DNA of 37,771 bases, taken from assembly GCA_044338255.1 (NCBI GenBank), contig JBIILZ010000027.1, positions 1 through 37,771 on the forward strand, given 5' to 3'. The position numbers and the translations under genes were made by a program. The notes under the pieces are model-generated. The model did not search any database. It was not told the DNA's origin and worked only from the letters and a program-made list of their open reading frames with translations. The DNA is from CAIUVD01 sp044338255. GTDB taxonomy: Bacteria; Planctomycetota; UBA11346. Positions 24,018-31,308 of this stretch are shown here, in pieces; the stretch's first letter is position 1, and each line of letters starts with the position of its first letter.

Positions 24018-24764
24018 ATGCTCCGCCCCGCCAAAACTTTCACTTCACTGAAATTGCGTGCCCGTGACGGCGACATCGGTCATCCCCGCGAATTCTACAT
24101 CGATGACCGGAACTGGGCGGTGCGCTATCTGGTCGCCGATACCGGGGGCTGGCTGAGCGGGCGCCATGTCCTGCTCTCGCCGCATGCCCTGCAGGCGATC
24201 GATGAGGACGCCCAGGTGCTGATGATCGATCTCAGCAAGCAGCAGATCGAGAACAGCCCCCTTGAAGATAGCGAGCTTCCGATCTCACGGCAGTTCGAAT
24301 CCGCCTACTTCGTCTACTACGGTTGGCCGGGCTTCTGGATCGGATCCACCGCCCTCGGGGTGGTGCCGATCATCAGCCTCAGCGGCCCACCAGCAGGCGA
24401 TGGCACGTTGCTAGAACCGGTCAGCGATCCGCATCTGCGCAGCACCCAGGACCTGATCGGATACCATCTCTCGGCCAGCGACGGCGAGATCGGCCACATC
24501 GCGGAATTCCTCATCGATGAGCGGACATGGATGGTCACCTACCTGATCGTTGAGACCGGGCATTGGTGGGCGGGGAAGCGGATCCTCGTCCCGCCGTCAG
24601 CGATCACCAACTGGGACGGGCGCAAAGCCCACCTCACCCTCAGCCGTCAGCAGCTCGCCAGCGCTCCCGAATTCGCTGCCGATCAGCCCATGACCGCCGC
24701 CGATGAAGCCCGCTGGCAGCAGCACTACGCGAGCCGGTCCGGTATTGCCGCCGAGCACGCCTGA
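24018..24764 (+). CDS. PRC-barrel domain protein with two domain copies
   Basis: A 248-residue soluble protein with two PRC-barrel-like domains. The first (about 1-85) has LRARDGDIGHPREFYIDDRN followed by WAVRYLVADTGGWLSGRHVL. The second (about 140-220) has LSASDGEIGHIAEFLIDERT and WMVTYLIVETGHWWAGKRIL. These are the two-strand signatures of the PRC fold, here in the form found in planctomycete and proteobacterial stress-associated proteins. A short linker with several aromatic residues (AYFVYYGWPGFWIGS) joins them. The start has a good Shine-Dalgarno site (GAAGGAAG, 6-7 bp upstream), which contrasts with the kinase gene before it. The role is unknown; PRC barrels often bind RNA-processing or membrane components. 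Confidence 0.85.
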   Translation: MLRPAKTFTSLKLRARDGDIGHPREFYIDDRNWAVRYLVADTGGWLSGRHVLLSPHALQAIDEDAQVLMIDLSKQQIENSPLEDSELPISRQFESAYFVYYGWPGFWIGSTALGVVPIISLSGPPAGDGTLLEPVSDPHLRSTQDLIGYHLSASDGEIGHIAEFLIDERTWMVTYLIVETGHWWAGKRILVPPSAITNWDGRKAHLTLSRQQLASAPEFAADQPMTAADEARWQQHYASRSGIAAEHA

Positions 24765-24784
24765 GAATCACCCCGGGCAGCAAC

Positions 24785-24998
24785 GTGCGCTTGGCCGAGG
24801 TCGATCCGGCGGTGCCCGGTCGCGGCCAGTGGTCGGTCGCCGAAGTCCTGCCGGGCGGTGATCCATCCCCTCAGCGCCGGACACCCGACGCCCGATGGCG
24901 AAGCCGCCGAGTGGCAACAGGCGATGCTGGCATTTTTTCCAAGCACCTTGCCAGCCGGCAGCCGGCAGTCGGCCGGATCAAGCGCCGAATTGACGTAA
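24785..24998 (+). pseudogene. Decayed 3' end of an unidentified gene
   Basis: This 200-bp stretch has coding-like sequence split over two plus-strand frames. From 24785 one frame reads VRLAEVDPAVPGRGQWSVAE and VLP. From about 24855 the next frame reads AVIHPLSAGHPTPDGEAAEW and QQAMLAFFPSTLP, and runs to a TAA at 24996-24998 inside the end of dnaG. A one-base frameshift near 24850 would join them. The second part resembles the C-terminal end of an alpha/beta-hydrolase-type protein (aromatic FF near the end), but the family cannot be fixed. The upstream part of the gene is absent. Confidence 0.35.
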
Positions 24999-26867
24999 GG
25001 CCGCGAGCAGCACCTGGCGCTCATCCATGAGTATCTTGATCTCGGCGAAGCGCCGCCCGCGTTCGGCCTCGTCGATCTGCGCCTTGACGCGGGCGATCTC
25101 GCGACGGCAGTGCGCCAAGCGGATGACGCGCACGCAATCCGCCAAGCAGCCGGCAAGCTCGGCAGTGGACACGACCTCGCCGGGGGCATGCGCGACCATG
25201 CGATAGCGCGCATCGGTGGCGGTAGCCGACCAACGCCCCACGGCCGCCAGAACCTGCGGCTGATTGGCCACCGCCGCACGCACGGCCGCGGCATTGGCGT
25301 CGGGGTCGAGCAGCAAAGCCGCCACCAGGCCATCCCAGGGCGGCGGCAGGTGGCTCGGCTCAAGACCGAGATCGTCGCCGGCGGTGGCGCGCAGGGCCGG
25401 CTCGCGCACCAGCAGGTGCAGGAGCATGTCCTGATGCGCATCGAGCGCCGGCAGCTCGGGCTCGGACGGGCCGTCTTCACCCGCACCCACAGGCTCGGCG
25501 TTGCGCGCCGGACGCAGCGGCCCTTCGCTCAGACGCTTCGCCAAACGCTCGCGATCGAGATTGAAATACTCGGCGACGTCCTGGAGATTGAGGGCCTTGA
25601 GCTCGGCATCGGGCATCGGCCGGAGGGCTTCCAGGACCTGATCGACGATCGCCACCAATTCGCGACGCTCCAATTCATAGGGACGTGGCGCAAGGGCCCG
25701 CACCAGATGATCGATGTCCGGTCGTGCCGAGGCGAGCACGCGTTCGAATGCCGACTTGGCCTCGGGCGAAGCCCCGCTCTCGCTCTCGCTCTCGGCCAAG
25801 AGTTCGGCGGGATCGAGTTCATCCGGCAGCATCGCCACGCGCACCGGCACGCCCACCGCCAAGCAGGTGCGGATGCCCTTCAACGCATTGGTCTGGCCGG
25901 CGCGATCACCGTCCAAAAGCAGGATCAGCCGTCCCTGGTCACCAACCAGAGCCCCGAGCATTTTGGCGTGCTCGGGCGTCAGTGCCGTACCCAGCACCGC
26001 CACGCATTCACCGTACCCGGCTTGGGCAGCGGCCATGACATCGGTGGGCCCTTCCATGACGATCAGGCGTCCGCTGTCGCGGGCGGCGGTGCGCGCCTGA
26101 TGGACATTGAAGACGCTCGCGCCTTTGTGATAGAGCGGCGTGTCGGTGTTGTTGACATACTTGCCGACACCGCGCCCGGCTTCCTTCGCCGCCCGTTCGG
26201 CGGCCGGCAGCAGGCGCGCACTGAAGGCGATGGGATTCCCGAAGCGATCGCAGATCGGGAAGGTCACGCGTTCGTAGAAGCGATCGTTCAGCCCGCTCTC
26301 GCGTTCGATCGCGAGATCGACGCGGGCGAAGGTTTCGGGGGCGATGCCTTTGCGCCGACCGGCAGCGAGCAGCTGACCGCGCCCTGGCGCCCAGCCGAGG
26401 CGGAAGCGCTCGCACAGCGCCCGGCTCAAACGCCGCGACTGCAGATAGGCCCGGGCCTCGGCGGCTTCTGAGGAGTTCCACAATTCCTGCTCATAGAACT
26501 GGCAGGCGAAGGCGAAGGCCGCCAGCAGTTCATCGCGCTCGCCTCGCGGCATGCCGCCACCACCACGCTCATAGGTCAGCTGGATGCCGGCACGACGGGC
26601 GAGGACTTCGACGGCGTCGGCGAAGGACAGGTTTTCTTTATCCTTGATCAAGCTCACGACGTCGCCGTGGGCCTTGCAACCAAAGCAGTAGTAACTCTGG
26701 TCCTCGGGATAGACGTAGCAGCTCGGACTGCGCTCCTGATGAAACGGACAGCAACAGGCGAAATTGCGTCCGGACTTGCGCAACGGCGCGTATTCGCCCA
26801 TCAGAGCGACGATGTCGACCGCTTCCTTGACCTTGCGCAACTGATCTTCACCGATGAATCCGGGCAT
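24978..26867 (-). CDS. dnaG: DNA primase DnaG
   Basis: Synthesises RNA primers at the replication fork. The ATG at 26865-26867 gives a 629-residue protein starting MPGFIGEDQLRKVKEAVDIV. An N-terminal CHC2 zinc finger has C40-x2-H43-x17-C61-x2-C64 (CPFHQERSPS and YYCFGCKAHGD). A primase core with YVNNTDTPLYHKGASVFNVH follows, then a Toprim domain with LIVMEGPTDVMAAAQAGYGE and LILLLDGDRAGQTNALKGI. A DnaB-binding C-terminal region ends LLAALRQFGA. Between Toprim and C-terminus lies a Glu-Ser repeat (ESESESG) encoded by tandem GCTCTC at about 25776-25794. The C-terminal part is as long as in other DnaG proteins. The upstream region is the 7-bp repeat array. Confidence 0.96.
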   Translation of the reverse strand: MPGFIGEDQLRKVKEAVDIVALMGEYAPLRKSGRNFACCCPFHQERSPSCYVYPEDQSYYCFGCKAHGDVVSLIKDKENLSFADAVEVLARRAGIQLTYERGGGGMPRGERDELLAAFAFACQFYEQELWNSSEAAEARAYLQSRRLSRALCERFRLGWAPGRGQLLAAGRRKGIAPETFARVDLAIERESGLNDRFYERVTFPICDRFGNPIAFSARLLPAAERAAKEAGRGVGKYVNNTDTPLYHKGASVFNVHQARTAARDSGRLIVMEGPTDVMAAAQAGYGECVAVLGTALTPEHAKMLGALVGDQGRLILLLDGDRAGQTNALKGIRTCLAVGVPVRVAMLPDELDPAELLAESESESGASPEAKSAFERVLASARPDIDHLVRALAPRPYELERRELVAIVDQVLEALRPMPDAELKALNLQDVAEYFNLDRERLAKRLSEGPLRPARNAEPVGAGEDGPSEPELPALDAHQDMLLHLLVREPALRATAGDDLGLEPSHLPPPWDGLVAALLLDPDANAAAVRAAVANQPQVLAAVGRWSATATDARYRMVAHAPGEVVSTAELAGCLADCVRVIRLAHCRREIARVKAQIDEAERGRRFAEIKILMDERQVLLAALRQFGA

Positions 26868-26923
26868 GGTCAGGGTGTAGCCGAGGGCCAGCCGGGGCAA
26901 CGGTCAGCCATTGCGGTTTTATT

Positions 26924-27147
26924 GACCAGCGACCAGAGACCAGAGACCAGAGACCAGAGACCAGCGACCAGAGACCAGAGACCAGCGACCAGAGACCAGA
27001 GACCAGAGACCAGAGACCAGCGACCAGAGACCAGCGACCAGAGACCAGCGACCAGAGACCAGAGACCAGAGACCAGAGACCAGAGACCAGCGACCAGAGA
27101 CCAGCGACCAGAGACCAGCGACCAGAGACCAGCGACCAGAGACCATG
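26924..27147 (+). repeat. 7-bp minisatellite GACCAG[A/C], 31 exact copies plus one variant
   Basis: I counted the units by coordinate: 31 consecutive 7-mers, all GACCAG followed by A or C (26924-27140), then GACCATG (27141-27147) and degenerate continuation to about 27180. Position 7 varies only between A and C, and the order is not a simple alternation. Because 7 is not a multiple of 3, all three frames are read, giving artificial SLVSGLW-type translations on the minus strand. It has no unique spacers, so it is not a CRISPR array. Confidence 0.97.
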
Positions 27148-27263
27148 GAACAGAGGCCAGAGGCCAGTCACCAGAGACCGACACCGACACCACCAGCAAA
27201 TCCGCGGGCAAGGAGACCCATGCTACGTTCGCAGTAGCACTCGCATCCTGCCCGTGTCGGGTC

Positions 27264-27371
27264 CTCTGGTCCCTGGTCCCTGGCTTCTGGTCCCTGGTCC
27301 CTGGTCCCTGGTCACTGGTCTCTGGTCACTGGTCTCTGGTCACTGGTCGGTCCCTGGTCTCTGGTCGCTGG
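27264..27371 (+). repeat. Inverted partner array CTGGTC[N], about 14 copies
   Basis: A second array of the same 7-mer in reverse orientation (CTGGTC plus T, C, A or G), with some slipped units such as CTGGCTT. Its revcomp is NGACCAG, matching the first array. The two arrays could pair over roughly 100 bp with a loop of about 120 bp. The seventh base is more variable than in the first array, and the copies are less uniform. Confidence 0.9.
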
Positions 27372-27468
27372 ATGACCACTGACCCCTGTCCACCGACCTC
27401 CGTCCACCAATCATCAACCACCTCATTCTACCACTGGCAGCCCGCGCACCTCTCCCGAAAATCCTCTC

Positions 27469-28560
27469 ATGCGTTACGCCCTCCTCGCTCTCCTGACCCT
27501 GATCACCACCTTCGTCCACGCTCTCGAAGTCGGCGAGGCGGCTCCTTCATTGGCGTCCGTTACCTGGGTAAAGAATGGCCCGGTCGAAATCGGTCGCAGC
27601 CTAACCGTGGTCGAACTCTGGGCGACGTGGTGCGGGCCGTGCCATATATGGATTCCCAAGCTCAGCGCCTTGAGCACCAAGTATCAAGATCGCCTGATTG
27701 TCGTCGGCCTCAGCGATGAGGAGGTGCCGACGATCACGAAGTTTGTCGCCGCGCAGGGCCCGACCATGAATTATCACGTAGGCAAGATCGATGACACCGC
27801 AAATCAAGGTTACAAGATCGGAAGCCAAGGTCTTCCCTATACCTTCCTGATCGGTGCCGATGGCAAAGTCATCTGGCATGGTCATCCGATGGCCCTGAAG
27901 AAGATCGTGGCAGCGGTCCTCGACGGCACTTGGGATGCCAAGGCCGAAGCCCAACGCGCCCAGCAGCGGGAGGAGCTGCAAGCCTTGCTGAACACCGATC
28001 CCGCCGGCAACGAAAACGCGCTCATCGCCCGCATCCAGGAGAAGACCGCACTCATCCTCGCCGCCGATCCCCTCGATCAGGAAACTCTCGGCCTGCGTCT
28101 GAATATCGCCAAGCATCAGAAGGATGCAGCCCTGTTTCGCGCGACGCTAGCCGCCATCCCGGTGGGCCAGCTCGAAGCCGAATATGCGATTGAACTGACC
28201 ATGACGCTGATTAAGGACGAGCAGCCCGCGAGCCGTCACCTCGACCTCGCCTATGCCTTCGCCCAACGCGCGGTCAGTGCCGAGCCGACCAGTGCCGACG
28301 CCCACGCGGCCCTCGCCTCCGTATGGCATGGGCTGGGCTACCTCGATCGCGCCCGCGCCAGTCAGGAGCGCGCCGTGGCCATCGATCCCGCCGACAACCG
28401 CCAACTCGCGACCTTGGCTTTCTACCGTGAAGTCCAACGACTCGCTGGCCTCATCAGCGATGGCAAGCCACTTACCGCCCCGGCTGCGAGCAGCGTGCCC
28501 AAGCCCGCACCGGCGGTCCAGCCCGCCAGTCCTGCCGGCCCCGCGTCCCTGGTGCCGTGA
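27469..28560 (+). CDS. Secreted TlpA-like thioredoxin with C-terminal TPR-like region
   Basis: A 363-residue protein with a signal peptide (MRYALLALLTLITTFVHA). A TlpA/ResA-type thioredoxin domain (about 25-150) has active site WATWCGPC, with Cys55 and Cys58, followed by the typical cis-proline region GLPYTFLIGADGKVIWHGHP. The C-terminal half is helical: an R/E/Q-rich segment, then TPR-like repeats (LDLAYAFAQRAVSAEPTSAD and GYLDRARASQERAVAIDPAD). An Ala/Pro tail ends the protein. The CGPC motif implies a redox role outside the cytoplasm. The TPR part may bind a partner, and the substrate is unknown. It is divergent from dnaG across the repeat region, and convergent with the broken NPCBM gene. 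Confidence 0.9.
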   Translation: MRYALLALLTLITTFVHALEVGEAAPSLASVTWVKNGPVEIGRSLTVVELWATWCGPCHIWIPKLSALSTKYQDRLIVVGLSDEEVPTITKFVAAQGPTMNYHVGKIDDTANQGYKIGSQGLPYTFLIGADGKVIWHGHPMALKKIVAAVLDGTWDAKAEAQRAQQREELQALLNTDPAGNENALIARIQEKTALILAADPLDQETLGLRLNIAKHQKDAALFRATLAAIPVGQLEAEYAIELTMTLIKDEQPASRHLDLAYAFAQRAVSAEPTSADAHAALASVWHGLGYLDRARASQERAVAIDPADNRQLATLAFYREVQRLAGLISDGKPLTAPAASSVPKPAPAVQPASPAGPASLVP

Positions 28561-28570
28561 GCATGGCTGG

Positions 28571-28584
28571 GAGACGTACGTCTC
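28571..28584. terminator. Perfect 14-bp palindrome between convergent genes
   Basis: GAGACGTACGTCTC is perfectly self-complementary and lies in the 22-bp gap between the thioredoxin stop (28560) and the stop of the minus-strand NPCBM fragment (28583), overlapping the latter's last bases. It could act as a bidirectional terminator or a protein-binding site. There is no T-tract. Confidence 0.35.
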
Positions 28585-29549
28585 AGTGACGGATCACACG
28601 CGGTCCGCCCCAATCGGAGTGGGCCAAAAAATTGTCCGTGCCACCCATGCTCACCACCAGACGCAGGGTCTTGCAACCGACAATATTGATGCGCACGGCC
28701 CGCACATGGTCATCGATACGGATGACTCCACTGTCGAACTGGGGCGAATTATCGACCCACACCTGGAAGATCGCAGCCGCTTCGGAATGGTCCTTCATTT
28801 CGTCGTCGATACCGATTTCAGCCAGGAATTCATCCATGTGACCATCGAGAGCGACGGTCACATGGGCTACGGACTCGGCCGTCGCATTGCCGGGGTGCAG
28901 GCTCACGCCGCTGGCGTAATTGAGCTGATCGATGGTCAACGGGTTGCCCAAATCACTGACATTGCGTCCCACCGCCGAACCGCTGCTCCATTCGTCAATA
29001 AACAGCATGGGGCTGAGCCACTGCACCGCCGGGCCGCTCGGCGCTCCGCTCGCGAGTTATTCATCGGTAGCGAAGGTTATGAGCGTGCTGTGGGCCCTTG
29101 ACTGATAATTCGGACTCGGCTGGATGGCGACGTTGATATCGACTGCCGGACGACGGGCATTGGTCACGACCAACGGCATACAGGACAGACGCACGAAATC
29201 CTGGCCGGCAGGGATCTCGATCTCGGTGGGCAAACCCGTGAAATCAACGCCGGGGATGGCAGTTCCGGCAAGCTCCAGCCGTACGGCAAGCTTCTTTTCG
29301 AGCACCCGGTCAGCGTGAACCGCCAAACTCGCGGGTTGCCCGAGGAGCCATGAGCCGTCACTGCTGGTCAGGCTCAACACCGGTTGGACTGAAAATTTCG
29401 CCAACCGTGCCTGACATGGCGCCGGGGGGTGATCGCAGCCGGTCCTCTCCCATGATCTGGCCGCTCTGCCGCAGTACGCACCATTCGAGACGGTTATGAG
29501 GGCCGATCTCGCCACCAGGGGCTAAAACGTAATACCGACGCTGCGACAT
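28583..29549 (-). pseudogene. Broken GYF_2 / Calx-beta / NPCBM domain gene
   Basis: Three domain-like pieces follow each other on the minus strand. From ATG 29549, one frame encodes a GYF_2-like domain (RRYYVLAPGGEIGPHNRLEW, then GQIMGEDRL and GTVGEIFSP) that stops at 29358. A +1/-1 shift near 29395 leads into another frame encoding a Calx-beta-like domain (ELAGTAIPGVDFTGLPTEIE, then IPAGQDFV), which ends in TAA at 29057-29059. In the same frame after that stop comes a complete NPCBM-like domain (YASGVSLHPGNATAESVAHV; last residues HSDWGGPRVIRH) to 28583. The TAA could be a CAA (Gln) mutated to a stop. Neither later part has a signal peptide or good start of its own. An alternative is three very small genes, which I find less likely. 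Confidence 0.6.
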
Positions 29550-29594
29550 GAGGAGCCGGCTTCACCACACATCAAGCCGCACGCAACCACCAAA

Positions 29595-31034
29595 CTAACG
29601 ATACAGCAACATTCCAACCACGAACAGTACCGGCAGTAAGATCGGCAGTGCATATTTTCCGATATAGCCAAAGAACGATGGCACTTCCATGACCGGCCGG
29701 CCCTCGGGGCCGGTAGTCGATTCGACGATCGCCTTGACCATGAAATTGGGCCCATTGCCGATGTAGGACATCGCCCCCCAGAACACGCTGGCGACGGCAC
29801 AGGCACCGAAGGCCCGGACTACGGCGGGGTCGGCGGAAGCACCGATCTGGGCGATGGTCAGATCATGCTGCCCTTCCATGCCGGCCATGAAGGCCATGAA
29901 GGTCGGGGCATTGTCGAGAATGCCTGAAAACACCCCGGTCCCGAAATAGTAGGCCAACGGCGTCAAGGGGATGCCGAACAGCGCACCGCTGACCGCCTGC
30001 GCGCGGATCAGCTCCAAAGCCGGCATCATGGTCAGGAAGATGCCCACGAAGAGGATCGCGACTTCCCGCAGCGGTTCGCTGGTGAAGCCGTTCTTCTGCA
30101 GATGTTCGCGCGGCGTGGTGCGGATCGCGAACCATCCGATGCTGAGGAGAAGGATCTCGCGCACAAAGCTGAAGGTCTCGATATCCAGGCTGGGCGGCTT
30201 GCCCATGCACAGTCCCCAGCCCGCCGGGCCATGCGTCAGGCCGGGCACCCATTGGACGCGATTGGGATCGATGAGGATGCAGCCGACGCTGATCGCCAGC
30301 AGGAGGATGTTCTTGACCCCGGTGAGCACTACTTCGCCGCCCGGCTCAGGCGCTTGCGGAGGACTTTTGTTGAACCAATCAATGACATAGAAGATGCCGC
30401 CGAGAAGACTCAGGGCCAACAGCCACGCCGGCAGATTCAGCTCATAAAAACGCACGAACTCGATGCCTTTGAGATAGCCGAGCATCAGCGGCGGATCACC
30501 GATGGGCGTCAGAGCACCACCGATGTTGGCAACCATGAAGATGAAGAACACCAAGTGGTAGGGGCGCAGACGTCCACGGTTCATACGCAGAAACGGACGG
30601 ATCAGCAGGATCGATGCCCCGGTCGTACCGATGGCATTGGCGAGCACCGCGCCGAACAACAGCACTCCCAGATTGGTGCGTGGATTACCGGCAAAGCCGA
30701 GATTAAGCACGATACCGGCCGTGACCAGGAACAGGCAGGAGATGACGCTGATGAACGACATGTACTCGAAACCGACATGGACCACGGCATTGGCATGTCC
30801 GGAGAACAGATAGTAGATCGCCACCAGACCACCGAGCCCGAAGGACACCTGCGGATAGCGGTGATGCCAGAACTTGGCGGCGACCAGAGGCATGACCGCG
30901 ATCGCCGTCAACAGCACGACGAAGGGCACCACCAGCCACACCGCCGGCGGCGATGTGGCCTCCGCCGCCGACAGCGGCAAACCGAGCAACAGCAACCAGA
31001 GAAGACGGTACATGGCCGGGATGGTGAATGGCAT
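29595..31034 (-). CDS. Na+/H+ antiporter or anion transporter of the NhaD/ArsB (ion transporter) superfamily
   Basis: A 479-residue membrane protein, or 472 from an internal ATG at 31013 (MYRLLWLLLLGLPLSAAEAT). Many hydrophobic segments are visible. Conserved landmarks are FMVANIGGALTPIGDPPLML near the middle, GILDNAPTFMAFMAGMEG and GAMSYIGNGPNFMVKAIVES in the C-terminal half. The two inverted-repeat hairpins GALTPIGDPP and MSYIGNGPNF are typical of the NhaD/CitMHS/ArsB superfamily. Such proteins exchange Na+ for H+ or export small anions, and the substrate cannot be fixed. It is followed on the same strand by the GYF_2 pseudogene 45 bp downstream. Upstream is the palindromic element shared with divergent rodA. 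Confidence 0.85.
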   Translation of the reverse strand: MPFTIPAMYRLLWLLLLGLPLSAAEATSPPAVWLVVPFVVLLTAIAVMPLVAAKFWHHRYPQVSFGLGGLVAIYYLFSGHANAVVHVGFEYMSFISVISCLFLVTAGIVLNLGFAGNPRTNLGVLLFGAVLANAIGTTGASILLIRPFLRMNRGRLRPYHLVFFIFMVANIGGALTPIGDPPLMLGYLKGIEFVRFYELNLPAWLLALSLLGGIFYVIDWFNKSPPQAPEPGGEVVLTGVKNILLLAISVGCILIDPNRVQWVPGLTHGPAGWGLCMGKPPSLDIETFSFVREILLLSIGWFAIRTTPREHLQKNGFTSEPLREVAILFVGIFLTMMPALELIRAQAVSGALFGIPLTPLAYYFGTGVFSGILDNAPTFMAFMAGMEGQHDLTIAQIGASADPAVVRAFGACAVASVFWGAMSYIGNGPNFMVKAIVESTTGPEGRPVMEVPSFFGYIGKYALPILLPVLFVVGMLLYR

Positions 31035-31130
31035 GGATGGCTACGCAAGCACGCCACCGGCACCCAGGCGGCACTCGTTGAGGAGCCGGCGGCCACCGCC
31101 AACCCCCTGCGCCACGCATGCCGCGAGCGA

Positions 31131-31299
31131 CTAGGAGTCTGTCGGAGATAGGCCGACGAGGCTGGCGAAGTGTATCGCTGGGCAGATCCAAGGCGGAGGA
31201 GTGCGCCAAATAGCAGCGCTATTTGGACACTCCGACAACGCCGGAGATGCCCGGCGAGACCGAGTCAGCCTTGCTGGCCTATCTCCAACAGACTCCTAG
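31131..31299. repeat. 169-bp palindromic MITE-like element with long terminal inverted repeats
   Basis: The left end CTAGGAGTCTGTCGGAGATA (continuing GGCC) is matched by the reverse complement of the right end, with one mismatch in the first 24 bases. Complementarity continues, less perfectly, through both arms to a central hairpin CCAAATAGC/GCTATTTGG around AGC. The whole element could fold into one long hairpin with arms of about 83 bases. There is no open reading frame inside. Both ends carry CTAG, so any target duplication would be very short. This is the form of a non-autonomous transposon or REP/MITE-type repeat. The right end is 10 bp from the rodA start codon. Confidence 0.8.
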
Positions 31300-31308
31300 T
31301 GTCCCGCC

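Larger units (their letters stand above)
26868..27468. promoter_or_regulatory. 601-bp intergenic region between divergent dnaG and thioredoxin gene
   Basis: No gene is supported here, although both strands stay open in several frames because the 7-bp repeat contains no stop codon. It holds two 7-bp tandem arrays in opposite orientation (26924-27147 and 27264-27371) around a central spacer of about 90-120 bp. The spacer contains GACCGACACC-type and GTGTCGGGTC-type stretches that are themselves partly inverted. Promoters for both flanking genes must lie in or next to the repeats. No clear -35/-10 pair could be identified. Confidence 0.6.

Noticed and set aside
25110..26471. 453-codon plus-strand frame
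   Set aside because: Lies entirely antisense to dnaG and has His/Gln/Arg-rich shadow composition.
26924..27371. CRISPR-like repeat array
   Set aside because: The unit is 7 bp with no unique spacers, and no cas genes are present.
26667..27719. Long open frames across the 7-bp repeats on both strands
   Set aside because: The repeat lacks stop codons in all frames, so long frames arise automatically. The SLVSGLW-type products have no normal composition, start site or ribosome-binding site.
28253..29101. 282-codon plus-strand frame spanning the thioredoxin 3' end
   Set aside because: Overlaps the thioredoxin gene in another frame and lies antisense to the NPCBM and Calx-beta domain sequences, which have clear family features.
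30102..31151. 349-codon plus-strand frame
   Set aside because: Antisense to the membrane transporter gene; charged His/Gln/Asp-rich shadow that runs into the palindromic element.
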